Source: Polaromonas glacialis
Lineage (GTDB): Bacteria; Pseudomonadota; Gammaproteobacteria; Burkholderiales; Burkholderiaceae_C
Length of the DNA: 64,000 bases
Direction: 5' to 3'
Assembly (NCBI RefSeq): GCF_000709345.1
Contig: NZ_KL448323.1
Span: 2,858,346 to 2,922,345 of the forward strand
Part shown: piece by piece, positions 46,585-55,699 of the stretch
Position numbering within the stretch: position 1 is the first letter of the stretch
How the letters are laid out: each line of letters opens with the position of its first letter
Notes under the pieces: model-generated
Databases searched by the model: none
Told to the model about the DNA's origin: nothing
Seen by the model: the letters and a program-made list of their open reading frames with translations, nothing else
Program-made: the position numbers and the translations under genes

Positions 46585-46911
46585 ATGAGCCGGGGCCAGA
46601 TCCGCAACGCTACCGGCGATTCCTTCTTCGCCTGGGACGGCGAGGTGCTGGTGGTCAACATCCTGGGCAAGCCCAGCGCCGGCAAGGACGCCATCGGCAA
46701 GCCCAAGGGCACGCAGCTCAAGGTCAGCGTGACGGCCGCGCCGCTGGCGGGCAAGGCGACCGACCACATGGTGCGTTTTCTGGCGCCGCTGTTTGGCGTG
46801 GCGGTGGCCGACATCGAAGTCGTGTTCGGGCGCGAGAACGTCAACAAGCAGTTGCGCATCCGGGCGCCGAAAAAGCTGCCGGCGGTGTTTGCATCGCCGG
46901 GCGGCGATTGA
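46585..46911 (+). CDS. DUF167/YggU family protein
   Basis: This encodes a 108-residue protein of the YggU/DUF167 family, which has a small alpha/beta fold and unknown function. The core shows GKPKGTQLKVSVTAAPLAGK near residues 38-57, a block shared by the family, and IEVVFGRENVNKQLRI near 77. It lies between the interrupted paoC and the DsbD-family gene with no obvious link to either. Confidence 0.88.
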   Translation: MSRGQIRNATGDSFFAWDGEVLVVNILGKPSAGKDAIGKPKGTQLKVSVTAAPLAGKATDHMVRFLAPLFGVAVADIEVVFGRENVNKQLRIRAPKKLPAVFASPGGD

Positions 46912-46991
46912 AGGCGCAGGGAAGGCTGACGCACAATCGGGCCTGCCGGCCCTCCGGAACTAATGACGGCACCGCCTCTCAGACCCTCACC

Positions 46992-49154
46992 ATGAATTTC
47001 AACCGTTTCCTGTCAGATATTTTTTTAATAGCTGCTTGCGCACTACCCATCAGCGCAAATGCCCAAAATAGCTTGATAAAGTCGTCGCTGGCCGGTCCAG
47101 TCGTGACCACCGATCAGGTGCGCGCCGAACTGCTGGCCTGGGCGCCCGAGGGCGTCGAGCCGGGCAAGCCGGTCTGGCTGGGCCTGCAGCTGGCGCACCA
47201 GCCAGCGTGGCACACCTACTGGAAAAATTCCGGCGACTCGGGCCTGCCGACGATGCTTGAATGGCAGCTGCCGGCCGGCGTCACGGCGGGCGAGATTGCC
47301 TGGCCGACGCCGAAAAAAATCCCCATCGGCACGCTGGCGAACTACGGCTACGAGCACACCGTGCTGCTGCCGGTGCCGCTCACCGTCGCGCCCGGCTTCA
47401 ATGCGCCGCAGCTCGACGTGAAGCTCAAGGCCAGCTGGCTGGTCTGCCGCCTGGAATGCATCCCGCAGGAAGGCGAGTTCACGCTGAGCCTGCCGGCCCG
47501 GGGCTCGACGGCGGCCAGCGGCACCTTGTTTCAAGCCGCGTTTGACGCCGCGCCCAAGCCATTGCCCACGGGCGCCAGCCAGATTGAAATCAGCGGCAAG
47601 TCGCTGAAGGTGTCGCTGGCCGGGCTGCCGGCCACGCTGCAGGGCAAAACGCTGGCGCTGTTTCCTGAAACCGGCGGCGTGGTTGAGCCGGCCGGCGCCT
47701 GGGAACAGGCCTGGGAAGGCGCGTTGTGGACGGCGCAGCTGCCGCTCTCCAGTCAGCGCACCGGCAGCCCGGCGCGCCTGCCGCTGGTCGTGGCTTATAA
47801 CGACACCGCCTGGCGCATCGACGCGCCGGTCAGGGGCGACTGGCCTGCCGTAGCGGCGGTGGCCGTGGTGTCGCCGGCGCTCGAAGCAGCGCTCAAGGCT
47901 GCGGCGGCAACACCGCCGGAAGGCTTGACTGCCGCATCCCCGCGCTCCAGCCAGCCGCCGCTTGGCCTGCTGGCCGCCCTGCTCGGGGCGCTGCTCGGCG
48001 GGCTGATCCTGAATTTGATGCCCTGCGTGTTCCCGGTGCTGGCGATCAAGGTGGTGGGTTTTGTCAATGAAAAAAGCCGGGCCGCGCGATTGAGCTCGGG
48101 GCTGGCCTACACGGCGGGCGTGGTGCTGTCCTTCCTGGCGCTGGGCGCGCTGCTGCTGGGCCTGCGCGCCACGGGCGAGCAACTGGGCTGGGGTTTCCAG
48201 TTGCAAAACCCGGCGGTGGTGGCCGCGCTGGCGGCGCTGTTCACGCTGCTGGGGCTGAACCTGGCGGGCTTGTTTGACTTTGGCGGCATCCTGCCCGGCC
48301 GCGTCGTCAATTTTCAGGCGAAGAACCCCAGCCTGAATGCCTTCCTGTCGGGCGTGATGGCCACGGCGATTGCCTCGCCGTGCACCGCGCCGTTCATGGG
48401 CGCGTCGCTGGGCTATGCCGTCGGCCTGCCGGCGGCGCAGGCGCTGGCGGTGTTCGGCGCCATCGGCATCGGCATGGCCGTGCCTTATCTGCTGGCCAGC
48501 GCGCTGCCCGGCGTGGCGCGGCTGCTGCCCCGGCCCGGCGCGTGGATGGTGACCTTCAAGCAGCTGATGGCGTTTCCGATGTTTGCCACCGTCGCCTGGC
48601 TGGTCTGGGTGCTGGGCCAGCAAAGCGGCATCGACGGCGCGGGCGCGCTGCTGGCGCTGCTGGTGCTGCTGGCGCTGGCGGTCTGGTCGTTCAGCCTGCG
48701 CGGCACGGCGCGCCGCGCAATTGCTACGTTTTCAGTAGCGCTCTGCGCTTTGGGGCTATGGGCCATTGGCCCGAACATCGTCAAACCGGTCAGCACGCCC
48801 GTGGCCGCCGCCTCGGCGCGCTGGCAGGACTGGCAGCCCGGCCGCGTCGAGCAGCTGACGGCGCAGGGCCAGAGCGTGTTTGTCGATTTCACCGCCGCCT
48901 GGTGCGTGACCTGCCAGTACAACAAGAAGACCACGCTGACCGATGCCGCCGTGCTGGCCGACATGGACGCCAGGAACGTCGCCCTGCTGCGCGCCGACTG
49001 GACGCGCCGCGACCCGGAAGTCACCCGTGCGCTGGCTGAACTCGGCCGCAGCGGCGTGCCGGTTTACGTGTTTTACAAGCCCGGCCGCGCGCCGGTGGTA
49101 TTGTCCGAAATCTTGTCCGTGAGCGATGTCAGGGCCGAACTGGCCAGGCTGTGA
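46992..49154 (+). CDS. Protein-disulfide reductase, DsbD family
   Basis: This encodes a 720-residue inner-membrane protein that moves reducing power from cytosolic thioredoxin to the periplasm. A signal peptide (about residues 1-25) is partly encoded by a dispersed repeat. The periplasmic N-terminal domain contains WHTYWKNSGDSGLP and paired Cys in WLVCRLECIP (about 155-159). The membrane domain has the redox Cys in LMPCVFPVLAIK (about 344) and ASPCTAPFMG (about 462). The C-terminal thioredoxin domain has the active site AAWCVTCQYNKKT (about 637-641). The N-domain resembles the ScsB branch more than E. coli DsbD. Confidence 0.9.
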   Translation: MNFNRFLSDIFLIAACALPISANAQNSLIKSSLAGPVVTTDQVRAELLAWAPEGVEPGKPVWLGLQLAHQPAWHTYWKNSGDSGLPTMLEWQLPAGVTAGEIAWPTPKKIPIGTLANYGYEHTVLLPVPLTVAPGFNAPQLDVKLKASWLVCRLECIPQEGEFTLSLPARGSTAASGTLFQAAFDAAPKPLPTGASQIEISGKSLKVSLAGLPATLQGKTLALFPETGGVVEPAGAWEQAWEGALWTAQLPLSSQRTGSPARLPLVVAYNDTAWRIDAPVRGDWPAVAAVAVVSPALEAALKAAAATPPEGLTAASPRSSQPPLGLLAALLGALLGGLILNLMPCVFPVLAIKVVGFVNEKSRAARLSSGLAYTAGVVLSFLALGALLLGLRATGEQLGWGFQLQNPAVVAALAALFTLLGLNLAGLFDFGGILPGRVVNFQAKNPSLNAFLSGVMATAIASPCTAPFMGASLGYAVGLPAAQALAVFGAIGIGMAVPYLLASALPGVARLLPRPGAWMVTFKQLMAFPMFATVAWLVWVLGQQSGIDGAGALLALLVLLALAVWSFSLRGTARRAIATFSVALCALGLWAIGPNIVKPVSTPVAAASARWQDWQPGRVEQLTAQGQSVFVDFTAAWCVTCQYNKKTTLTDAAVLADMDARNVALLRADWTRRDPEVTRALAELGRSGVPVYVFYKPGRAPVVLSEILSVSDVRAELARL
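47021..47079 (+). repeat. Dispersed hairpin repeat inside the DsbD-family gene, copy G
   Basis: TTTTTTAATAGCTGCTTGCG, then CACTACCCATCAGCGCAAAT and GCCCAAAATAGCTTGAT match the AT-rich arm, core and tail of the family in the plus orientation. It encodes about residues 11-30 (FLIAACALPISANAQNSLI), which form the hydrophobic core and cleavage region of the signal peptide. Confidence 0.7.
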
Positions 49155-49217
49155 TGAATCCATGCCTGAGCAAGCCCCCCGAAAACCCTGCCCTCCACAA
49201 CCACCAGGAACCCCACC

Positions 49218-49682
49218 ATGAAGTCCCATGCCACCCCCGAACGCATTGCCCGCATTCTCAATGACTGCCGCACCATTGCTGTCGTCGGCCTGTCGCCCAA
49301 GCCGCACCGGGCCAGCTTTGACGTGTCGCGCTACATGCAGGCGGCCGGCTACCGCATCATTCCGGTGAACCCGAACGCCACCGAAGTGCTGGGCGAAAAA
49401 GCCTATGCCACGCTGCGGGAAGCAGCACTGCACGAAAAAATCGACCTGGTGAACTGCTTTCGCAACAGCGAGGACATTCCACCGGTCGTCGATGAAGCCA
49501 TCGCCATCGGCGCCCGCGCGGTCTGGATGCAGCTCGGCGTGGCCCATGCCCAGGCCGCCGCCACGGCCGAGGCCGCCGGCCTGTTGGTGGTGCAGGACCA
49601 CTGCATCAAGATTGACCACCGGGTGCTGCTGTCCAGCGGACTGATCGACCCCCAGGCGCAGCCAGACAGGCCATCGCCCTGA
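49218..49682 (+). CDS. CoA-binding domain protein (YccU family)
   Basis: This encodes a 154-residue single Rossmann-fold protein of the CoA_binding_2 family. The nucleotide loop CRTIAVVGLSPKPHRASFDV is at residues 17-36, and the segment GYRIIPVNPNATEVLGEKAY near 44-63 is typical. LVNCFRNSEDIPPVVDEAI and AVWMQLGV complete the family pattern. It presumably binds CoA or a similar nucleotide; the physiological role is unknown. It is spaced 63 bases from the DsbD-family gene. Confidence 0.9.
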   Translation: MKSHATPERIARILNDCRTIAVVGLSPKPHRASFDVSRYMQAAGYRIIPVNPNATEVLGEKAYATLREAALHEKIDLVNCFRNSEDIPPVVDEAIAIGARAVWMQLGVAHAQAAATAEAAGLLVVQDHCIKIDHRVLLSSGLIDPQAQPDRPSP

Positions 49683-49738
49683 AGCCGGCTGGTCAGACGC
49701 GGCTGCGTGCGCCGCGCGGCGCTGCCCGTTTCATTGCC

Positions 49739-50449
49739 TTGCTGCTCGCCGCGCTGATGCTGGCGCTGGCGGGCTGCGCCGCTCCGGCGTCCATCGAGCG
49801 CGGCGAAACGCTGGTGGCGCCAATGCGGCCCACCGAGCTGGCCCAGTCAGACGTGAACCGCATGGCGACACTGGCCATGCGCGACAACCTCGACAGCCTG
49901 CTGCGCATTGCCGACAAGCTGTACCGGCGCAATCCGGCCGAATGGAAAAAAACCGGCGCCGCCAGCCGCGAGGCCGCGCTGGCGCAGCTGCGCCTCTCGC
50001 TGGAAAGCCCGGAGCCATGGCACGCATTGCAGGGCCGACGCGACATTGCCGCGCTGTCGCTGGCGCTGCATCCCGATTTCAGCGGCGACCGGGTCGCCGC
50101 CTTTGTCGCGGCCAGCGCCGACATGCTGGTGACCGCGCATGGCGGCCGAATGCGCCTGTACCTGGTGGACAGCCTGGACAACCAGCATGTCTACAACGCC
50201 GCGCGCAACATGGAAATTGCGGTCTGGCTGCTGTCGAGCCGGCGCAATGCCGCAGGCCAGCCGCTGCTGCTGGCCGACGACATCTCAGGCCTGCAGCGCA
50301 ACCTGAGCTTCGAGCGCGAATTCGGCAAGATCATCGCCCGGCTCGACCTGCTGGCCGAGGTGGCGACCGAGAAATACCGCCGCGCGGTGATCAGCTATGT
50401 GCAGAATTTTGTCGGCGGGACGTTTATGCAGTTTTTGCCGGTGCGGTGA
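49739..50449 (+). CDS. Probable lipoprotein, unknown function
   Basis: This encodes about 236 residues, with a hydrophobic N-terminus ending in the lipobox LALAGCAAP. The first usable start at 49739 is TTG and leaves no positively charged n-region. The frame upstream encodes RLRAPRGAARFIA, which would supply it, so translation may begin at a non-ATG codon such as CTG 49703 near the end of the previous gene. The mature part is mostly helical (SLLRIADKLYRRNPAEWKK, FEREFGKIIARLDLLAEVAT). I recognise no named domain. Conserved spacing with the CoA-binding gene suggests joint transcription. Confidence 0.65.
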   Translation: MLLAALMLALAGCAAPASIERGETLVAPMRPTELAQSDVNRMATLAMRDNLDSLLRIADKLYRRNPAEWKKTGAASREAALAQLRLSLESPEPWHALQGRRDIAALSLALHPDFSGDRVAAFVAASADMLVTAHGGRMRLYLVDSLDNQHVYNAARNMEIAVWLLSSRRNAAGQPLLLADDISGLQRNLSFEREFGKIIARLDLLAEVATEKYRRAVISYVQNFVGGTFMQFLPVR

Positions 50450-51245
50450 GGTGGATGTCGGCTGTTAACGTTTGAGCTGAGCAGCAGACGCCGGCACTCC
50501 GGAGGCTGTCGGCCCGAACGAAGGGTTAGCGCCCACCGGCGAGCTGGCGGGGCGTTCAAAGTGTTTAAGAACAAGGGCTTTCGCACCTTCAAACTTTTGG
50601 ATTACCAACGTGCTGTTGACGGGCATCAAGAAGAACAAGAAGTCGCCGGTATGGCCTACGAGCCGAGGTCTCTGAAGCGCTGTTGCATTACTTTCTACCG
50701 TGACGTTCTCTATCGGCGATAGGACGTACTCGAATCTCGTGCCTTCAACTACATCATTCGCCTTTAGCTTACCTTGGCCGTATGCGAATATTGGCAGCAC
50801 CGCTAAAAGGAAAATTGTGATTGACCGCATACTGTCGTGAGGGAGCGCGGAGAGAAGGAATCCAGACTTCTTGACATAAAAATAGGCGGGCAAAGCGAGC
50901 AGGATTGGAAGTGCGTTCCATTTGCTGACCGGACCAAGCAAAAGCAGCGCGAGGGTGGCTGTTGCGTACAGTAGCAAAAGCCAAGGAAAAATGCGATTTA
51001 GGAACTTTCCAGCCTTTGTATCTCGCCCTCCGCCCGGCGAAAGAACTGCACCACCAGACATGGCCTCGCCGAACACGGCACCTACCGCAAGAAAGACAAA
51101 GACCGAGGCAATTGGATATGCAGCTGACTTGATGACATCTGCAAGGCTTAAATACTCAAGAATGTTGACGTTAAACGTAGACCAATAACCCCAAAGGTAG
51201 AGCACGCCAACAGTCACGAAATACAAGGAAGCAAAGTACACATAA

Positions 51246-52586
51246 GGATGTGGCTAAAAATAACTTCCCGAAGTTATGCGTCAGCCGGGGTGGCGCGATA
51301 GTTCCAGCGAGGCAGGTGCCCGTCGAAGATGATGCGCATGTTTTCGAGAAAGTCTGCCGCGACTTTTTTGCCTTTGACGTAGACCCCGCCGAGCACATCG
51401 ACCGTTACCTTCAGCCCTGTGCTTGTTTTGGCCCTTGCCATGAATTGCCTGGCAATGTCCACCGTGTGGAAGGTCACGCCCTGGCAGGCGCGCGTCACAT
51501 GGGCAAACAAGCGGTGCTCGATCGGGTTGTGCTTTGAGCAGTAGGGCGGGTAGTGCGCGATGCGTATTTCCAGCCCGAGCCGGTCTGCCAGTTGCTGCAA
51601 GGCCTCCTTGAACACATGCCGATTCGAAGCGTTGGAGCCACCCCCATCGCACAGCAGCAACAGGCGCCGAGTATGGGGGTAGTGTTTGCGCCCGTGCTGG
51701 AGCCACCAGTGCGCAATGGAGTCGCAGCACAGTTCACTGGTCTCGGCGCTGGTGTTCAGGTGCATGTAGCCCTCGTTGCGCGCCAGATCGTACAGGCCAT
51801 GCGGGATCAGTTTGCCTTGCCCTGCGCTGGGAAAATCATGGTCGAGCGTTTGCACTTGAGCCTGTGTGTGGGTGTGGCCTTCACGGGCAAAGTTGCCGAT
51901 CTGCTCCTTTTTCTTCGTGTCGATGCTGATCACCGGCTCGCCCCTGGCCAGATACCCAGCCTTGAGCTTGGCGATATTCTCAAACTGGGCGTTGCGATCC
52001 GGATGCGCGCCCATCGACTTTTTCTTGCACGCCTTGCGCTGGCCCAGGCCATGCTTTTTGAGCAGCTTGCGCACCACATGGCGGCTCGCCGGCGTCCCCA
52101 TGGCGGCCAGGCGCCGACTGATCTCGCGGCGCGACAAGTTGGTCCAGAGCACGCCTTCTCGCATCGGGTCGCCCGCCGTGAACTCTGCCAGGAGCGTGCA
52201 AAAGTTCTCTTGCAGCGTGGCTACGCTGTGAATCAACTGCTTGCGTCCACCGCCTTTTTTCGAACCCGGCTCTGCGCGGGATCATCGGGCAGCGCCAACT
52301 CTGTCAGCCCTCGGCGTACGGTCTTGTCATCCAGGCCAAACAGGCTTGAGATGGCGTTGATGCCGCCGCTGCCGAGCTTGGCCGCCTCTATCGCCGCATA
52401 GCGCCGCCGGTCCTTTTCCGACAGCGTCGCAAACAGCCGCTTCATCTTCAACTCAATGTCTTGCGTGTAACCCGTCTGTGTACTCATCCCCGGATTTTAC
52501 GTACCCGGTCCGCATCTACACGCCACCACCAACCGGGCAACGCCGGATTTTTATCAGGTTTGGGGAAGTTATTCTTCGCCAGATCC
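51246..52586 (-). mobile_element. ISAzo13-family insertion sequence
   Basis: This is a 1341-base element bounded by imperfect inverted repeats. The left end reads GGATGTGGCTAAAAATAACT followed by TCCCGAA; the right end, read inwards, is GGATCTGGCGAAGAATAACT then TCCCCAA. A TAA direct repeat flanks it (51243-51245 and 52587-52589). It carries one transposase in two overlapping frames. It disrupts the membrane-protein gene described separately. Confidence 0.88.
51274..52487 (-). CDS. ISAzo13-family transposase, two frames joined by -1 frameshift
   Basis: Frame A (52487-52233) encodes 84 residues starting MSTQTGYTQDIELKMKRLFA. Frame B continues to 51274. At 52254-52260 the minus strand has A6G, a classical -1 slippage site. 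Slipping there converts RKKAVDASS-stop into RKKGGGRKQLIHSVATLQ, which matches the family's GGGRK region. Frame B carries the DDE residues in VISIDTKKKEQ, LLLCDGGGSNASNRH and HNPIEHRLFAHV. The full product is about 400 residues, as expected. Programmed frameshifting is more likely than a mutation, because the site is at the conserved junction. Confidence 0.85.
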
Positions 52587-52636
52587 TAAGTGGCCGCGCG
52601 TTCTTTGGTAGACGACTTCGGCGATGGTTCGTTCAT

Positions 52637-52948
52637 GGGGTATCTCGTGGGCTCTCTTAAGAAACATGAATTTGAAAAGCCTTCATCATGACTCGCTGTT
52701 ATATTTCTTCGGCTCGGAGTCCGGGCGCGGCCGGCTGGATCGCTAACGTTATACATACCGCAAGGAACTGCGGCATAACATTGCGACTTCAGCTAAAAAA
52801 ACTGTCATTTACCGTTTTTCTTATTCAAAATCCAGCTTCTTTAAAAAGCGGAAAACCGGGCGATTTCCAGCCACTGCGTCAATACAGGCTCAAGCAGAAT
52901 CTTGACCTAACGCTGTAGGTTCAATATTGCCAATAGTAGAGCTTATAC
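52637..52948. other. Non-coding, AT-richer spacer between two insertion sequences
   Basis: This 312-base stretch has no supportable gene. It presumably holds the original promoter of the interrupted membrane-protein gene. An ACCTAAC at 52907 resembles an integron core site, but no partner GTTRRRY is placed correctly. Confidence 0.5.
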
Positions 52949-54106
52949 CAATCCCGTGTCATGAAATAACCGAAGCCGAGGGCAGCACTGCCCAGCTGCG
53001 GGAGCACAAAGAGCGGATGGCGCCAGGGATTTGCGTGAAGGCATTCCAGGCGTCGCAGCAGGCGTCAACAATCTGCTCGTAGCCGTCGTAGCAGCGGTTG
53101 GCCAAGTGCCGGTCGCGTAGTTGCGCCCACACCTGCTCGGCCGGGTTGAGCTCGGGCGACCCCGCTGGCAGCGGCAACAATGAAACGTTCGGGAACTGCG
53201 GCAGTTTGGGCGTGGTGTGCCATCCCGCGCGGTCCAGCACCAGCACGGCATGGCGTCCCGCAGGCACCGCTTCGCTCAGGACCTGCAGATGATGGCTCAT
53301 CGCCTCGGTATTGGCGTGCGGCATGACCAGACCGATGGCACTGTCCTGCCGTGGACAGACGGCGCCAAAGATGTACGCCGATTCGGACTGCTGCTGGCGC
53401 ACCACCCGGGGCCGCGTTCCCTTGCGCGCCCACAGGCGCGTTTGCGTGCCGCGCTGGCCGATGCGCATTTCATCCTGGAACCAGATGTCCACCTGTTCAG
53501 GCGCAACGCCTGGCGGCAGCGTTGCGGCGACTTCCTGGACGAAGTTTTTTTTTGAATTCGGCTTGTGCAACCAGATCGGCGTAGGGACTGACGGCGCGGG
53601 CCGAAATCCATACCAGCCCCAGGCGCTTCATCAGGTCATACACACCGTTCAGGCTGTAGGCCACGCCAAACTGCCCGGCCAGCAACTGGCGGATGTCTTC
53701 GCCCCGCACCCGACCGCCGCCGCGTTCGCCCTGCAGTTGCTCGACCGCCTGGCGAAACGCTTCCTCCTGTGCTTTGGCAAGGCGCTGCGTGCTCCAGTCA
53801 TGCGGCATGCCGGCCAGACGGGCCACGCCGCCAGCGAGGAACCATTGCACCCAGCGCATGACCGCGTGGCGGGTCACGCGCAATGCAGCCGCCACTTCGG
53901 TATAGCTCTTGCCGTCCTTTAGGTGCGCCAGCGCGATCAGGCGCAGTCGCCGGCGCCCATCCTTTTCCTTGTGGGCCAGTCGGTCGAAATCATAGGGCTG
54001 CAGCTGATCAATGATGTGCTGAGATAACATTTTCGTAACCTCCTGCGAGAGCCAATATGTCTCAGACTCCGATCGCTGGCTTTGGTTCTTTGTCTGTCGG
54101 GATTGG
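52949..54106 (-). mobile_element. IS630-family insertion sequence
   Basis: This is a 1158-base element with short inverted ends CCAATCCCG (52949-52957) and CGGGATTGG (54098-54106). TA dinucleotides flank it (52947-52948 and 54107-54108), as expected from the TA target preference of the IS630/mariner group. The transposase is in two overlapping frames. It lies in intergenic DNA upstream of the methyltransferase gene. Confidence 0.85.
52959..54030 (-). CDS. IS630-family transposase in two overlapping frames
   Basis: Frame A (54030-53497) encodes the N-terminal helix-turn-helix region (SYTEVAAALRVTRHAVMRWV) and a winged helix (SLNGVYDLMKRLGLVW). Frame B (open from 53570 to 52959) carries the DDE domain: VDIWFQDEMRIGQRG, VLVLDRAGWHTTPK and SPELNPAEQVWAQLRD. 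The frames overlap around a run of nine A on the minus strand (53553-53545), where slippage would fuse AEFKKK to NSKKNFVQEV. Several IS630 elements use frameshifting, but a homopolymer of this length could also be a disabling indel. Confidence 0.8.
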
Positions 54107-54280
54107 TATTAATCATTTTTTCCTGCCAACATCGCTAGGGGAAAAGCCCCTGCACATCGTGGATGCAGCTACAGGTGGCAGCTCTGCAAGCTTGCAAAAA
54201 GCAAGTGCGATGGCGACCACCCGCCAGCCACCGCGCCGACAATAAGCCCTTTCCCAGCCCCCAACTCCTTCAAGACACCC

Positions 54281-55594
54281 ATGCCCCAGAACCACCTCCC
54301 CAAGGTCAAGAGCCAGTACGAAGCCATGCCCTACCCGCCGTGCAATCCGCAGGACGAGCACCAGCGCCTGATGATGACGTGGCTGGAAGACCTGCCGATG
54401 ATTAACCACTACTGCTTTGCCGGAAAGCAATCGTTCAGCAACGGTTTCCGGGCGCTGGTGGCCGGCGGCGGCACCGGCGACGCGACGATCTTCCTGGCCG
54501 AGCAGCTGCGCGGCACGGATGCCGAAATCGTCCACCTCGACATGAGCCATGCCAGCATCGTGCTGGCGCAGGAACGCGCCAAGATTCGCGGCCTGACCAA
54601 CATCACCTGGGTGCATTACTCGCTGCTGAGCCTGCCGGCGCTGGGCCTGGGCAAGTTCGACTACATCAACTGCAGCGGCGTGCTGCACCACCTGGCCGAC
54701 CCGGACCTGGGGCTGCGGGTGCTGCTCAGCGCCCTGAAGCCTGACGGCGCCATCGGCCTGATGGTCTACGGCACGACCGGGCGCACCGGCGTCTACCAAA
54801 TGCAGGCGCTGATGCGCATGGTCAACCAGAGCGGCAGCGGCCAGGAGCTGGACGACCCGCGCAAGATCGCCAACACCCGCGACCTGCTCGGCAGCCTGCC
54901 GGCCAGCAACTGGTTCAAGGCCAGCGAATCGCTGTTCAACGACCACAAGATCGGCGACGCCGGCATTTACGACCTGCTGCTGCATTCACAGGACCGTGCC
55001 TACAGCGTAGGCGAGCTGTTCGACTGGCTGGGCATGCAGCACGGCAGGCACCTGAGCTTCAGCGACGTGCAGCGCGGCCGCTCGCCCTACCTGCCGCACA
55101 TGGTGCTGGGCAGCAAGCCGCCCGCCATGGCCGCCGAGTTGCGCCAGCTGCCGCTGCGTCAGCAGTACGAGATGGCCGAGCTGATGATCGGCAACATCAT
55201 CACCCATTCGCTTTACCTGACGCGGGACGCGGCCTGCACCGCGCCGTATGGCGATGCGGCCTACATTCCGTTTTTCTACCATGAGCCGCTGACCGGCGAC
55301 ATCGCCGCGCAGGTTTTCGGCAGCAACAAGGGCCAGCCCTTCAGGCTGACGCACCAGCATTCGGGCGTTTCCTTGACAGTCAACCCCGGCCGGTACGGCG
55401 CCAAAATCCTGGGGCTGATCGACGGGCAAAAAAGCTTTGCAGAAATCTTCGACCAGTTTCGCGGCGGCTGGCACGGCCAAGCCGCCGCGCCCGACAATGC
55501 CGCGCTGTTTGCCGACTTTGCCGAGTCCTACGACACGCTCAATGCGCTGGAGCGCCTGCTGCTCAGGCATCCGGACGCGACTGCGAGCGTTTAA
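54281..55594 (+). CDS. Class I SAM-dependent methyltransferase
   Basis: This encodes a 437-residue protein. The SAM-binding motif ALVAGGGTGDATIFLAEQL lies near residues 58-76, and an acidic VHLDMSHASIVLAQ follows near 87. FDYINCSGVLHHLADPDLGL near 125 is typical of class I enzymes. The C-terminal 200 residues include LGLIDGQKSFAEIFDQFR, which resembles a winged-helix or PqqD-like regulatory module found in some methyltransferases; that assignment is weak. The substrate is unknown. The product starts MPQNHLPKVKSQYEAMPYPP, a conserved N-terminus for the group. Confidence 0.85.
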   Translation: MPQNHLPKVKSQYEAMPYPPCNPQDEHQRLMMTWLEDLPMINHYCFAGKQSFSNGFRALVAGGGTGDATIFLAEQLRGTDAEIVHLDMSHASIVLAQERAKIRGLTNITWVHYSLLSLPALGLGKFDYINCSGVLHHLADPDLGLRVLLSALKPDGAIGLMVYGTTGRTGVYQMQALMRMVNQSGSGQELDDPRKIANTRDLLGSLPASNWFKASESLFNDHKIGDAGIYDLLLHSQDRAYSVGELFDWLGMQHGRHLSFSDVQRGRSPYLPHMVLGSKPPAMAAELRQLPLRQQYEMAELMIGNIITHSLYLTRDAACTAPYGDAAYIPFFYHEPLTGDIAAQVFGSNKGQPFRLTHQHSGVSLTVNPGRYGAKILGLIDGQKSFAEIFDQFRGGWHGQAAAPDNAALFADFAESYDTLNALERLLLRHPDATASV

Positions 55595-55699
55595 GCGCTC
55601 TTGCACAATGGCAGCGGGCGTTTCAAGCTATCAATAATGAAGCAATGGCGGCCGGGCCGCCAAGCGCCATCAACGCCTGGGCCAAGCAAAGCGCCTGGA

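Larger units (their letters stand above)
50465..52636 (-). pseudogene. Multi-spanning membrane protein gene split by an ISAzo13-family element
   Basis: The main part (50465-51245) encodes four or five hydrophobic segments (VYFASLYFVTVGVLYLWGYW, SAAYPIASVFVFLAVGAVF, FPWLLLLYATATLALLLLG and others). A C-terminal soluble tail with VIQKFEGAKALVLKHFE follows. A GTG at 51241 could start a shortened protein. Removing the IS and one TAA copy joins the frame to 52590-52636, giving an original start at ATG 52636 with MNEPSPKSSTKERAATYVYF. The insertion therefore separated the first 15-16 codons and the ribosome site. No family is recognised. Codon use is less GC-rich than in neighbouring genes, suggesting acquired DNA. 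Confidence 0.8.

Noticed and set aside
48719..48765. Second repeat-like stretch in the DsbD-family gene (CAATTGCTACG..TAGCGCTCTGCGC)
   Set aside because: It resembles the repeat arm and core but is too diverged to list as a copy.
52640..52960. Possible integron attC site (ACCTAAC, GCTAACGTTATAC, CATAACATTG)
   Set aside because: No complementary GTTRRRY core lies at a proper distance, no cassette gene is present, and no integrase is nearby.
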